This document shows positions 42,193 to 52,367 of a stretch of 64,000 bases of DNA, one piece after another (positions within the stretch are counted from its first letter, which is position 1; the number at the start of each line of letters is the position of its first letter). Position numbers and translations under genes: made by a program. The DNA is taken from NCBI RefSeq assembly GCF_000786205.1, contig NZ_JROH01000012.1, positions 35,997 through 99,996 of the forward strand. The letters are read 5' to 3'. A model generated the notes under the pieces. That model saw only the letters and a program-made list of their open reading frames with translations. It made no database searches and was not told the origin of the DNA. The stretch is from Sphingomonas sp. 37zxx (lineage in GTDB: Bacteria; Pseudomonadota; Alphaproteobacteria; Sphingomonadales; Sphingomonadaceae).

Positions 42193-44673
42193 ATGAGCGA
42201 CAGCATGGACATGACGGCGGGCTATACCGATGGCGACATCGATACCAACCCGACCAGCAATTCGCATCTGAGCGACCTGATCGACCGGCGTTATTCGCGC
42301 CGCGAAACGCTGCGCGGCGGTGTGTCGGCAGCGGCGCTGGCGGTGTTCGGCGGCACATTGCTGGCAGCTTGCGACGATGCGGACGATGCCGATGATTCGG
42401 CTCCGGTCGTCACCGCCGGATCGAGCGGCGCGACCAGTGCGGGCCGGATCGTGACGCTGACCAGCACCGCCACCGACGATGGCGGCATCGTCACCTCCGC
42501 CTGGACCCAGACCAGCGGGCAGACCGTGACGCTGACCAACGCACGGACCGCGACCGCGACGTTCATCGCACCGTCGGTAACCGCCGCCACGCCATTGGTG
42601 TTCCGCTACACCGCCACCGACCAGGGCGGCCAGGCCAGCAGCGCCGATGCGACGGTGACGATTTCGCCGGCGCAATTGGGCTTCACCGCGATTGCCAAGA
42701 ACCGCAACGACGTGGTGACCGTACCAACCGGCTATTCGCTGGGCGTGCTGGCGCGACTGGGCGATCCGATCGCCGCGGGCGTCGCTGCCTATGCCAATAA
42801 CGGCACCGATACCAATTTCGCGCAGCGGATCGGCGATCATGGCGATGCGCTCTATTATTACGGCCTGAATTCGGCTGGCACGCGCGACGATTCGAGCAGC
42901 ATTCGCGGGTTGCTGGTGCAGAATTACGAAAACCTCAACGAGCAATATCTGCACCCCAACGGCCCGACCGGCCTTGGCGGCAGCGGCGTTGCCCCTGCCC
43001 GTCCCGAAGGCGAAGCGATCAAGGAAATCGAAGCGCATGGCGTCGGCGTGATCGAGGTGATCCAGACCGCGACCGGCGGCTGGGCCTATGTCCAGGACAG
43101 CACCTTCAACCGCCGGATCACCCCCAACACGCCGATGGTGATCAACGGGCCGGTGCGCGGTAGTGCGCTGGTGCAGACGGTGTTTTCGCCCGGCGGCACC
43201 GATGGCCGCGGCACGATCAACAATTGCGCCAATGGCGTCACGCCTTGGGCGACCAACCTGACCTGCGAAGAAAATTGGGCCGGCTATTTCCGCCGCCCGC
43301 CCGCGTCGGACGATGCCCGCCGGACGGCCAAGGAACTGGTCGCGCTGAACCGCTATGGCGTTCGCAGCGTGAACGGCAATTATGCCTGGGCTTCGGTGAC
43401 CCCCGCCGATGCCGCCAGCACGATCTTTCGCAAGTGGGACGCACAGGCAACCGGCGCGAGCGCGACCGCCGATTATCGCAACGAGCCGAACCAATATGGC
43501 TGGTGCGTCGAAATCGATCCCTATGATCGCACCAGGGCACCGCGCAAGCGCACCGCGATGGGCCGTATGAACCATGAGGGTGCTTGGCCCGGCAATTTCG
43601 TCGTTGGCCGTCGCCCGGCATGGTATCAGGGCGATGACGCGCAGAACGAGTATCTGTACAAATTCGTGTCGGCCACGCCGTGGGTCGCCGCCGACGCGAA
43701 CGCGACCGATCGCCTGGCGATGGGCGACAAATATCTCGATAACGGCACGCTATATGTCGCGCGCTTCAACGCCGATGGTTCGGGCGCATGGCTGCCGCTG
43801 GTGTTCGGCCAGGGCAACGTCACCTCGACCAACGCGACCTATGCCTTTACCGATCAGGCCGACGTTCTGACCCACGCGCGGCTCGCCGCCGACGTACAGG
43901 GCGCAACGCGGATGGACCGTCCCGAATGGACCGCCGTCAGCCCGACCACGGGTGAAATGTACCTGACGTTGACCAACAATTCGTCGCGGACCGTCGCCAA
44001 TGTCGACGCGGCGAACCCACGCGCCTATGTCGATCCGCCCAGCACTTCGATTGGCAATCGCAATGGCCACATCCTGCGGCTGCGCGAAACCGGCGACACG
44101 ACCGAAGCGACCGCCTTCACCTGGGACGTCTATGTCTTTGGTGCGGGATCGGATCTGGATGCGACCAACATCAATCTGTCGGGGCTGACCGCCGACAACG
44201 ACTTCTCCAGCCCCGACGGCCTGTGGTTCGGTCGACCCAGCAACGCATCGGGCCAGGGCAATCCGCTATTGTGGGTGCAGACCGACGACGGCGCATTTAC
44301 CGATGTCACCAACAACCAGATGCTGGCGGCATTCCCGGGCCGGGTGGGCGACGGCGGCCCCCGCACGGTCACCAACTCGGCGGGCGGTGCCACCAGCACG
44401 GTAACCACGCGGATCGGCGCGGCACCGGGCACGCAGCTGCGCCGTTTCCTGACCGGACCGATCCAGTGCGAAATCACCGGTGTCGATTCGACCCCCGATG
44501 GCCGCACCTTGTTCGTGGGGATCCAGCATCCGGGCGAAAACGGAACGCCGGCAGCACCAAGCAGCGCCTGGCCGGCAACTCAGGGGGCCGCGACTGCGCC
44601 GGCAGCGGGCACGCGCCCGCGTTCGGGCGTCGTGTTCATCCGCAAGAATGATGGCGGCGTCGTCGGGCTGTAA
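42193..44673 (+). CDS. phoX: PhoX-family alkaline phosphatase with Ig-like insert
   Basis: The 826-aa protein (start 42193, GGGGAT ahead) has a twin-arginine motif SRRETL at 35-40 and a lipobox LAAC ending at Cys60. A PKD/Ig-like domain of about 100 residues follows (GRIVTLTSTATDDGGIVTSAWTQ region). The PhoX/DUF839 domain then shows VLARLGDPI, FGDHGDALYYYG-like, VQNYENLNEQYLHP and HEGAWPGNFVVGRRPAW. PhoX enzymes use calcium and iron to release phosphate from esters and are exported folded by Tat. Its place beside gsp genes suggests T2SS delivery to the surface, as inference. Confidence 0.88.
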   Translation: MSDSMDMTAGYTDGDIDTNPTSNSHLSDLIDRRYSRRETLRGGVSAAALAVFGGTLLAACDDADDADDSAPVVTAGSSGATSAGRIVTLTSTATDDGGIVTSAWTQTSGQTVTLTNARTATATFIAPSVTAATPLVFRYTATDQGGQASSADATVTISPAQLGFTAIAKNRNDVVTVPTGYSLGVLARLGDPIAAGVAAYANNGTDTNFAQRIGDHGDALYYYGLNSAGTRDDSSSIRGLLVQNYENLNEQYLHPNGPTGLGGSGVAPARPEGEAIKEIEAHGVGVIEVIQTATGGWAYVQDSTFNRRITPNTPMVINGPVRGSALVQTVFSPGGTDGRGTINNCANGVTPWATNLTCEENWAGYFRRPPASDDARRTAKELVALNRYGVRSVNGNYAWASVTPADAASTIFRKWDAQATGASATADYRNEPNQYGWCVEIDPYDRTRAPRKRTAMGRMNHEGAWPGNFVVGRRPAWYQGDDAQNEYLYKFVSATPWVAADANATDRLAMGDKYLDNGTLYVARFNADGSGAWLPLVFGQGNVTSTNATYAFTDQADVLTHARLAADVQGATRMDRPEWTAVSPTTGEMYLTLTNNSSRTVANVDAANPRAYVDPPSTSIGNRNGHILRLRETGDTTEATAFTWDVYVFGAGSDLDATNINLSGLTADNDFSSPDGLWFGRPSNASGQGNPLLWVQTDDGAFTDVTNNQMLAAFPGRVGDGGPRTVTNSAGGATSTVTTRIGAAPGTQLRRFLTGPIQCEITGVDSTPDGRTLFVGIQHPGENGTPAAPSSAWPATQGAATAPAAGTRPRSGVVFIRKNDGGVVGL

Positions 44674-44695
44674 CCGCCGACCTGCCATATCGCCG

Positions 44696-44731
44696 GCAAG
44701 ACCCTCTCCCGCGCATGGGAGAGGGTCTTGC
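44696..44731. terminator. Bidirectional terminator-like hairpin after phoX
   Basis: A perfect 15-bp stem (44696-44710 with 44717-44731) encloses a 6-nt loop between convergent genes. There is no strong T-run, but its place between two stops fits a shared terminator. Confidence 0.75.
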
Positions 44732-44742
44732 AGGAAATTCTA

Positions 44743-45096
44743 CTATTTGGCCGGCTGATTGGCGGTCGCGCGGGTCGAAACCTTGGCGTTACCGTCGGCC
44801 TCGATCGAAATGATGTGATCGACACCATCGTCGCAGCGGGCACGCCATACCGAGCCGGTATCCCCCTGCCGCTCACTCGACGTAACGCCCTGACAGGGAA
44901 GCCCTGAATCGCGAATCGCACGAATGAACACGCCGTTGCGCTGCGCCTCGGGCAAGGCCGCCACCGCCGCCTGATAATCGGTGCCGTCTGCCGCGACCGC
45001 ATTGGCAGGCGGGGAGGCAGGTGCAGGCGCGGGCTCGCTGCCGCAACCGGCAAGCGTGAATGCAGCGGCCAGCACGGGAATCAGGATATTCTTCAC
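44743..45096 (-). CDS. Small lipoprotein
   Basis: The 117-aa protein starts at GTG 45096 with GGAG 8-9 nt upstream. It opens with a lipoprotein signal (MKNILIPVLAAAFTLAGCGS), then a Pro/Ala linker and a small domain with two Cys (LPCQGV and RARCDDG). It overlaps the TetR gene by 4 nt, so the two are co-translated. No function can be assigned. Confidence 0.75.
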   Translation of the reverse strand: MKNILIPVLAAAFTLAGCGSEPAPAPASPPANAVAADGTDYQAAVAALPEAQRNGVFIRAIRDSGLPCQGVTSSERQGDTGSVWRARCDDGVDHIISIEADGNAKVSTRATANQPAK

Positions 45097-45770
45097 GTCG
45101 TTTCTCCTTCGGCAACGGGTTTGGGAGACTGCGGCGAATAGGCGCGCAGGAACCGGCTGGTGCCGCGCGCCGCTCGCGCCCGCACGATTTCGGGCGTGGG
45201 TTCGGGGATCATGCCGAACATCAGTTCGATGTCCGAAAAACCTTTCCACATGCCGACCAGATCCTCGGCAGCGCGCAGCAGGTCGTCGGCCTCGAGCAAG
45301 CCTTCGCGATGTCCCTCGGCAATCATCTCGCCCAGCCGTTCGCGGCACAATGCCGGGCCGGCGCGAAAGAAGCGCTCGGCAAGCGCCGGCACCTGGGTGA
45401 TTTCCTGCGCCAGCATCCGTTCGAACACCGCATGGTCTTCGTGGAAGATGAAGTTCAGCAGGCCTTCGCCAAACAGGTTCAGTCGATCTTCCAACGGCAG
45501 GTCGCCTTCTTCATCCATTGCCAAGGCGCTGTTCATGCGCGGCATTTCGCCGCGAATGACCGCTTCGAACAATGTCTCCTTGTCGCCGAAGCGATTGTAG
45601 AGCGTCACCTTCGACACGCCGGCGCGGTGCGCGATGTCTTCGATCGTCGATGCGTTGTAACCGCGTTCGATGAAGGATTCGCGCGCGGCGCTGATGATGG
45701 CATCCTGCTTTGCCGGGTCGCGCGGGCGGCCTGGCCCGGCCTTGCCCGGCGTGCCGCCGCGACAAGCCAA
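45093..45770 (-). CDS. TetR-family regulator
   Basis: The 225-aa protein has an N-terminal TetR HTH (IISAARESFIERGYNASTIEDIAHRAGVSKVTLYNRFGDKE region) and a C-terminal all-helical domain of the AefR-like type. The start is TTG at 45770. Its overlap with the lipoprotein gene suggests it controls that gene and itself, which is inference. The ligand is unknown. Confidence 0.9.
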   Translation of the reverse strand: MACRGGTPGKAGPGRPRDPAKQDAIISAARESFIERGYNASTIEDIAHRAGVSKVTLYNRFGDKETLFEAVIRGEMPRMNSALAMDEEGDLPLEDRLNLFGEGLLNFIFHEDHAVFERMLAQEITQVPALAERFFRAGPALCRERLGEMIAEGHREGLLEADDLLRAAEDLVGMWKGFSDIELMFGMIPEPTPEIVRARAARGTSRFLRAYSPQSPKPVAEGETT

Positions 45771-45921
45771 GGCCTTGAACCTTGCACTGCTTTCCTTAAC
45801 GATCGCTCATCCTTCCACGCACACGACAGCGGCACTGGATCCAACCAATGCTCGCTACCATGCAAACGTGCAAGCCAACCCTGAGGTCCGTAGCAATGCT
45901 GCGGGCTGCAGCGATTGGCGA

Positions 45922-47226
45922 TCAGTGCTGATACGCCTTGGGCAGCGCGCCCTCCTTGGGATCGAGATAGCGCTGGCGCAGGCGGGTCTGGCGGTTTTCG
46001 AGCGATTGTTCGACGCCGTCGATGAACACCGTGGTGGCCGCGGTGCCGACTTCGAGCGGGTCGCCGTCCCAGATCACGACATCGCCGCGGCGACCGGGGC
46101 GGAGCGAGCCGATCTCCCCGGCCATGCCGATCGCCTCGGCAGGCTTTGAGGTGATCGTCGCGAACGCTTCGTCCCAGCTGAGGCCCGCCGCGCCGGGGAT
46201 TCTGGTGAGCGCCACCAGATTGCCGGCATATTGCTTCACCAGCCGCGCCTGACGCGATTCATCGTCGTTGATCTGGCCGATGCCGACCAGCACGCCCGCC
46301 GCCTTCAATCGCCCGATGTTCGATTGGGTCGCCGCCAGTTGCTCGAACGAGGCGGGAAGATCGGCGAGCGCCGAGGCGATGACGGGGATTTGCGCGGCGG
46401 CGATGTCGCGCGCGACCATCCAGCCTTCGGTCGCGCCGACCAGCACCGGCCTGATCGTGGGGAACTCCCGCTTGAGCGCGACGATCGTCAGAATGTCCGA
46501 CGCGCGTTCGACATGCACCAGCAGCGGCATTTCGCCGCGCAGCACCGGCCCCAGTGCCTGCGCGTCGGCGCGGGTAAGCAGCGCATCCTTGCCGCGATCA
46601 TTGTAGCTGGCGGGATTGGCGGCATAGGTGCGCGCTTCGAACAGCGCGTTTCGCAGCATCGCCATTGCGGCGGGGCGGCTGCCCCCTGCCCGCTCGCCGC
46701 CGGTCTGGCCCCATTCCATGAACTGGAACGCCTTGGCGCGCGTGATCGGGTTCATGTCGCCGCCAAGATCGATGACCGCGCCCTGCCCGGCAAAGATCGA
46801 TCCGCGCGGATCGGGCGCGACGATCGCGCGGGTGATCCCTTCGGTGCGGTTGACCGCGATCGGCCCCGATAGCGGGTTGACTGCCGAGGCGACGTCGATC
46901 GCGGCGTTGAAGGGCGAGGTGGCAGCCGAGGAATCATTGGTCTCGCTGACACCGTCGACTTCGATGATTCCCATCCGGCTGAACCCCGCGACGATGCCGG
47001 GCGATACCCAGCGACCACCGGCATCGATCGTGCGACCGCCGGCAGGGGCTGTCCCGCCCGGCCCCGCCGAGACGACGCGGCCACCGCGAATGACGACGGT
47101 GCCGCCCTCGATCGGGGCCGAGCCGTCGCCGATCACCAGCTTGGCATTGGTGATGACCACGTCCTGCGCGGCGGCGGGGATAGCGGTGCCGGCGAGCAAT
47201 GCCGCCGCGAAAGCAAGGGCGCGCAT
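45922..47226 (-). CDS. Exported amidohydrolase paralog lacking the HxH metal site
   Basis: The 434-aa protein has a signal peptide (ALLAGTAIPAAAQ) and an amidohydrolase-like fold. At the position where active members have a V-D-x-H-x-H strand it reads WVSPGIVAGFSRMG, with no His. The C-terminal GRRGDVVIWDGDPLEVG block is intact. The protein may be a non-catalytic partner or a scaffold. It shares a one-base stop/start overlap (TAATG) with the active paralog upstream, which argues they act together. Confidence 0.8.
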   Translation of the reverse strand: MRALAFAAALLAGTAIPAAAQDVVITNAKLVIGDGSAPIEGGTVVIRGGRVVSAGPGGTAPAGGRTIDAGGRWVSPGIVAGFSRMGIIEVDGVSETNDSSAATSPFNAAIDVASAVNPLSGPIAVNRTEGITRAIVAPDPRGSIFAGQGAVIDLGGDMNPITRAKAFQFMEWGQTGGERAGGSRPAAMAMLRNALFEARTYAANPASYNDRGKDALLTRADAQALGPVLRGEMPLLVHVERASDILTIVALKREFPTIRPVLVGATEGWMVARDIAAAQIPVIASALADLPASFEQLAATQSNIGRLKAAGVLVGIGQINDDESRQARLVKQYAGNLVALTRIPGAAGLSWDEAFATITSKPAEAIGMAGEIGSLRPGRRGDVVIWDGDPLEVGTAATTVFIDGVEQSLENRQTRLRQRYLDPKEGALPKAYQH

Positions 47227-48641
47227 TACTTGGTGTCTCCTTCGCCGGGCTGGCCGAGTTCGAAATCGGATACCGGGCGCATCTTTGGGTTGTTGGCGTC
47301 GTACATCAGCGCGCCGTCGATCCACACGCGCTCGGGGCGGGTGTAGACGCTGAAGGGATCGCCGTTCCACAGCACGACATCGGCCATCTTGCCGGGCTTG
47401 AGGCTGCCGGTCTTGTCGGCGACGCCGAGCGCGGCGGCAGGGCCGATGCCCAGCCAGCGCCAGGCGCGCTCCTTGGAAATGTCCATGCCGGCGCGGCGCG
47501 CGGCGTGCCATACTTTGGCGACTTCCTGGTTCAGCCGCTGGATGCCGTTGGCGTCGTCCGAATGGATCATCGCGCATGCGCCCTCATTTTCGAGGATCGC
47601 GAGGTTTTCGGTGACCGCGTCGTAGCTTTCCATCTTAAAGCCATACCAGTCGGCCCATACGGCCGAGCAGGCACCATTGGCCTTGAGCAGATCGGCGATC
47701 TTGTAGCTTTCGACCGCGTGGTGGAAGGCGGTGACCTTGTAGCCAAACTCCTTGGCCATATCCATGACGATGGCCATTTCATCGGCGCGGTAGCAATGGT
47801 TGTGGACCAGTATCTCGCCTGCCATCACGCCGCGCAGCGTATCGAGCTGAATGTCGCGGGTGGGCGCATCGCCGCCGCTGGTTTCATATTTGTCCCATTT
47901 GCGGGCATATTCGGCAGCCTTGGCCCAGGTCGCGCGGTTGACCGCGACATTGCCCATCCGGGTCGAGGGCGCGCGCCCCTTGCCGCCATAAACTCGCTTC
48001 GGGTTCTCGCCGCAGGCCATTTTGAAGCCATAGGGGGCGTCGGGAAACTTCATCCCCTGCATCGTGCGGGCATAGACGTTTTTGAGCGTCACCGAACGGC
48101 CACCCATCAGGTTCGCCGAGCCGGGCAGGATCTGGAGCGTCGTCACCCCGCCATTGGCGAGCGCGCGGCTGAAGCCGGGGTCTTGCGGCCAGACCGAATG
48201 TTCGGCCCAGACTTCGGCGGTGATCGGCGAGGTCGCTTCGTTGCCGTCGGAATGCGCCTGCACGCCGGGCGAGGGATAGTCGCCAAGGTGGCTGTGGACG
48301 TCGATGATGCCGGGGGTGACCCATTTGCCCTGCCCGTCGATCACCTGCGCGTCGGCGGCGGCGATCTGCTGGCCGACCTCGACGATCTTGCCGTCGCGGA
48401 ACAGCACCGCGCCATTGTCGATCCGCCCGCCTTCGCCGTCAAGGATCGTCACGTTGGTGATGAGCGTCGGCTGGCCGGGATAGGCGCGGTAGGTCGAGGG
48501 ATAGGGGTTGTGGTCGAAGCCCTTGCCCTTGCCGGGGGCTGCCGCCTTGGGGCTGGCCGAGGCGGTCTTGGGCTCGCCGGCGCCATTGGCGGCGCAACCG
48601 GCAAGGCTTGCGGCGGCCAGGATCGTGATCGCGCTACGCAT
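47226..48641 (-). CDS. Amidohydrolase-family lipoprotein with intact metal site
   Basis: The 471-aa protein starts at 48641 with GGGAG about 10 nt upstream. It has a lipoprotein signal (LAGC) and the amidohydrolase fold: WVTPGIIDVHSHLGDYPSP (HxH), EILVHNHCYRADEM, VTAFHHAVES and ACAMIHSDDANG, which together supply metal ligands and the catalytic Asp. The substrate is unknown; relatives cleave dipeptides or cyclic amides. It is followed without a gap by the degenerate paralog. Confidence 0.88.
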   Translation of the reverse strand: MRSAITILAAASLAGCAANGAGEPKTASASPKAAAPGKGKGFDHNPYPSTYRAYPGQPTLITNVTILDGEGGRIDNGAVLFRDGKIVEVGQQIAAADAQVIDGQGKWVTPGIIDVHSHLGDYPSPGVQAHSDGNEATSPITAEVWAEHSVWPQDPGFSRALANGGVTTLQILPGSANLMGGRSVTLKNVYARTMQGMKFPDAPYGFKMACGENPKRVYGGKGRAPSTRMGNVAVNRATWAKAAEYARKWDKYETSGGDAPTRDIQLDTLRGVMAGEILVHNHCYRADEMAIVMDMAKEFGYKVTAFHHAVESYKIADLLKANGACSAVWADWYGFKMESYDAVTENLAILENEGACAMIHSDDANGIQRLNQEVAKVWHAARRAGMDISKERAWRWLGIGPAAALGVADKTGSLKPGKMADVVLWNGDPFSVYTRPERVWIDGALMYDANNPKMRPVSDFELGQPGEGDTK

Positions 48642-48674
48642 GTTGTTGCATTCTCCCTGTCGGTATTTTTTCAT

Positions 48675-49484
48675 TCAGGCGAACACCTGTTCAAGATCAT
48701 TGACGCGCAGCCCCTCTTTCTGGGCACGCAGCGTGTGATAGGCCGAAGCGGCCACGGCGGGCGGGATCATGCCCAGCATCGCGGTGAGGATGGTGTAGAC
48801 GATGGTGGACGCCAGCCCATCGCCGGTGATCGCGGCGAGGCCGCCGATCATCGCCTGCGCCACCGTCCAGAAGATACCGCCGATCACCAGCAGCAACAGC
48901 AATTGCCAGCGGACCCCGGCGGTAAGCTCGGCACTACGCGCGAAGCTGGCGAACGCGCCCAGCCGTTCGGCGACCATTGCGGGGGTGACGACGAACCACA
49001 GGCAGGCAAGGACCAGCGCGGGAATGACGAAAAAGGCAAAGCCGACGCCGATCGCGAGCCAGAACAGGATCAGCAGCAGCATTGCCGAGGGCAACAGCGG
49101 CAATATCCGCGCCAAGATAGCCCTGAGTTCAAGCGGTCGCCGATCGAGCAGGTCAAGCGTGGCCGCGACCAGCAACAAATGGCCGATCTGGCCCAGTACC
49201 AACGCCGTCAGCCCGAGGCCGAAAGCCGCGAGGAGCGGCGGCGACGGCCCCCAATCGATCAATCCGATCATCGTGAACGCAGCCGCCATCGGTGCGCCGC
49301 TGGTGATGAGCACGATGACCGCGAAGAGCAACGGTGCCTGCGAAATCGCGCCAAAGGCATCGCCGATCACGCGCGACAGTTCGAAGCTCCAACTGCGATT
49401 GCCGGCATTGCGCATCGCCATGCCGATCGCGACCGCCAGCGCCACTGCAAGCAGCAGGAATGTCAGGATGATAATCGTGAACAA
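48675..49484 (-). CDS. Multi-pass membrane protein
   Basis: The 269-aa protein has about six long hydrophobic segments and few charged residues outside short loops (for example LLLILFWLAIGVGFAFFVIPALVLACLWFVV region). It resembles the membrane domain found in glycerophosphodiester phosphodiesterase-like or YciC-like proteins, but I do not recognise it with certainty. It lies 33 bp upstream of the amidohydrolase pair on the same strand and is divergent from the MoxR operon. Confidence 0.75.
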   Translation of the reverse strand: MFTIIILTFLLLAVALAVAIGMAMRNAGNRSWSFELSRVIGDAFGAISQAPLLFAVIVLITSGAPMAAAFTMIGLIDWGPSPPLLAAFGLGLTALVLGQIGHLLLVAATLDLLDRRPLELRAILARILPLLPSAMLLLILFWLAIGVGFAFFVIPALVLACLWFVVTPAMVAERLGAFASFARSAELTAGVRWQLLLLLVIGGIFWTVAQAMIGGLAAITGDGLASTIVYTILTAMLGMIPPAVAASAYHTLRAQKEGLRVNDLEQVFA

Positions 49485-49507
49485 GCGCGCCCCCTTGGTC
49501 GATCAAG

Positions 49508-50218
49508 GTGGAGCGAAAACCATTGCGTGTAAATCACGAACTGCGTCAAAAGACAGTTGTCGCCGCGCCGGGCGGCGCACCGGAGTCGAGCTTGCCCCCA
49601 CCCACCGTGCCCGACGAAGCCGCGATCCGCGCAGTGCATGCGTCGGTGCGCGCGGATAGCGCGATCCAATATGATTTTCCGTGGCGACGGATCGAGCCCG
49701 AACCCGATTCCCCGTGGCTGACCGCATTGGGCGAGGCATTGCAGCGCTTTTTCGTCGGGCTGGGGCCGGTGTGGGAAGTGATATTCTGGGGCATGCTGGC
49801 GGTGCTGGCGGCGATCCTGTTCATCAGCCTGTTCCCGCCCGCGCGCGCCTGGTTCCTGGAACATGTGCGGCGGCGAAAGCCACCGCCGGTGGCCGAGGAG
49901 AGCTGGGTGCCCGAGGCCGGGGCGGCGCGCGCGTTGCTGGCCGAGGCAGAGGCGCTGGCCGGGGCGCAGCGTTATGACGAGGCGGTGCGGCTGCTGCTTC
50001 ATCGCAGCATCGAGGATATTGAGCGCTGGCGCGGCGGCGTCGTTCGACCGTCGCTGACGTCGCGCGACATCGCTGCGGTCGATGCGTTGCCGGGCAATGC
50101 GCGCGCGGTTTTCGCGCGGATCGTCGCATTGGTCGAGCGCGGGCTGTTCGCGCGGCGGCCGCTGGGCGCGGCGGAATGGCAGCGCGCGCGCGACGATTAT
50201 GCGGCATTCGCGCTGTGA
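49508..50218 (+). CDS. DUF4129 membrane protein
   Basis: The 236-aa protein has one membrane helix (VIFWGMLAVLAAILFISLF) and a C-terminal DUF4129 domain (YDEAVRLLLHRSIEDIERW, PSLTSRDI, RAVFARIVALVERGLFARRPL, WQRARDDYAAFA). DUF4129 occurs in transglutaminase-like and MoxR-linked loci. GTG at 49508 is a weak start. The stop overlaps the next gene's GTG (GTGA). It opens a six-gene operon. Confidence 0.85.
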   Translation: MERKPLRVNHELRQKTVVAAPGGAPESSLPPPTVPDEAAIRAVHASVRADSAIQYDFPWRRIEPEPDSPWLTALGEALQRFFVGLGPVWEVIFWGMLAVLAAILFISLFPPARAWFLEHVRRRKPPPVAEESWVPEAGAARALLAEAEALAGAQRYDEAVRLLLHRSIEDIERWRGGVVRPSLTSRDIAAVDALPGNARAVFARIVALVERGLFARRPLGAAEWQRARDDYAAFAL

Positions 50219-51410
50219 CCGACGCTGCGACAGGGGCCAACCCCGCCCCGTTCGGAACCCGCGCGGGCATCGTGCTGACGGTGCTGGGCGCGGTGCTGTT
50301 GCTTGGGTTTCTGGTGCTGTCGGGCTTTGGCGACGAGATCAACCGGCAGGTGGGCCGGGCACCCGGCCCCGCCGCCAAGGGTGCCACGGGCTTTCTGGCG
50401 CTGCACGACATCCTGACGCGGACACCGGGAATCGACGTGCGGATGCTGCGCGACCCCAACGATTATGCGACCGACGATCTGGTGATCCTGACCCCTGATC
50501 GCAGCGTGACGGCGGCGGACCTGCGCCACATTCTGCGCCAGCGCGGCGATGGCCCGTCGCTGATCATCCTGCCCAAATGGCAGACCGAGCGCGACGGGCT
50601 GTCGAGCACGCGCGAGCGCCGTATCGATGGAGCCGATTTCGGCACGGGACGGATCGCGGCGATGCTGTCCGATTTCAGCAAGACCGAATATGAACAGATG
50701 GACGGCGTTCGCCGGCCACAGAACCAGTCCGATCTTCCCGCCTTTGGCCCGATCGAACGGCCCGCGACGATTACCGGCTCGGGCATCACGCCGATGGTAT
50801 CGGTGCGCGGCAGCGGCGCGCTGCTGGGGCGGATAACCGGCAGCAACGTCTATGTGATGGCGGACCCCGACCTGGCGAATAATTACGCGATGCGCGACCC
50901 GCGCAATGCCGTTGCGATGATCGCCGCGCTCGAATGGATGGGCATCGCCGCGCCGGGAAGGATCGCGTTCGACCTGACGCTGCAATACCGCCCCGGCGAC
51001 CGCAATTTGGTGAAATTAATGTTCACCCCGCCCTTTATCGCGGTGACGATCGCGCTGCTCGCTGCCGCCGCGCTGGCCGGCTGGGCCAGCGTCGCGCGCT
51101 TCGGTCCGCCGCTGCGCGATGCCCGCGCATTGGCGTTCGGCAAGGCGGCGTTGCTCGACACCATTGCCGGGCTGACCCGCGCGGCGGGCAAGGCGGGCGC
51201 GGGCGGCAGCGCCTATGCCGATACAATGCGCGACTGGCTGGGCCAGCAGATGCGCGCGCCGGGGCATATCAAGGGTGAGGCGCTGGCCAACTGGATCGAA
51301 GCGCAACAGCCCGGCTATACGCTGCGTGACCAAAGGCTGCGGCGCGCAACCAACGAAACCGAATTAGTGTCGGCGGCGCAAAGCCTGCACGACTGGCGAC
51401 AGGAGACAGC

Positions 51411-51414
<4 letters not shown>
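50215..51414 (+). CDS. DUF4350 membrane protein
   Basis: The 399-aa protein (GTG start overlapping the previous stop) has an N-terminal membrane helix (IVLTVLGAVLLLGFLVLSGF), a DUF4350 domain (GATGFLALHDILTRTPGIDVRML, LVILTPDRSVTAADLRHIL) and a second helix near FIAVTIALLAAAALAGW. The function is unknown; the fold resembles GldG-like receiver domains. It overlaps the MoxR gene by 4 nt. Confidence 0.85.

Positions 51415-52363
<949 letters not shown>

Positions 52364-52367
<4 letters not shown>

Noticed and set aside
47199..49532. 777-codon open frame opposite the amidohydrolase and membrane-protein genes
   Set aside because: It spans three real genes on the other strand and has no domain or start context.
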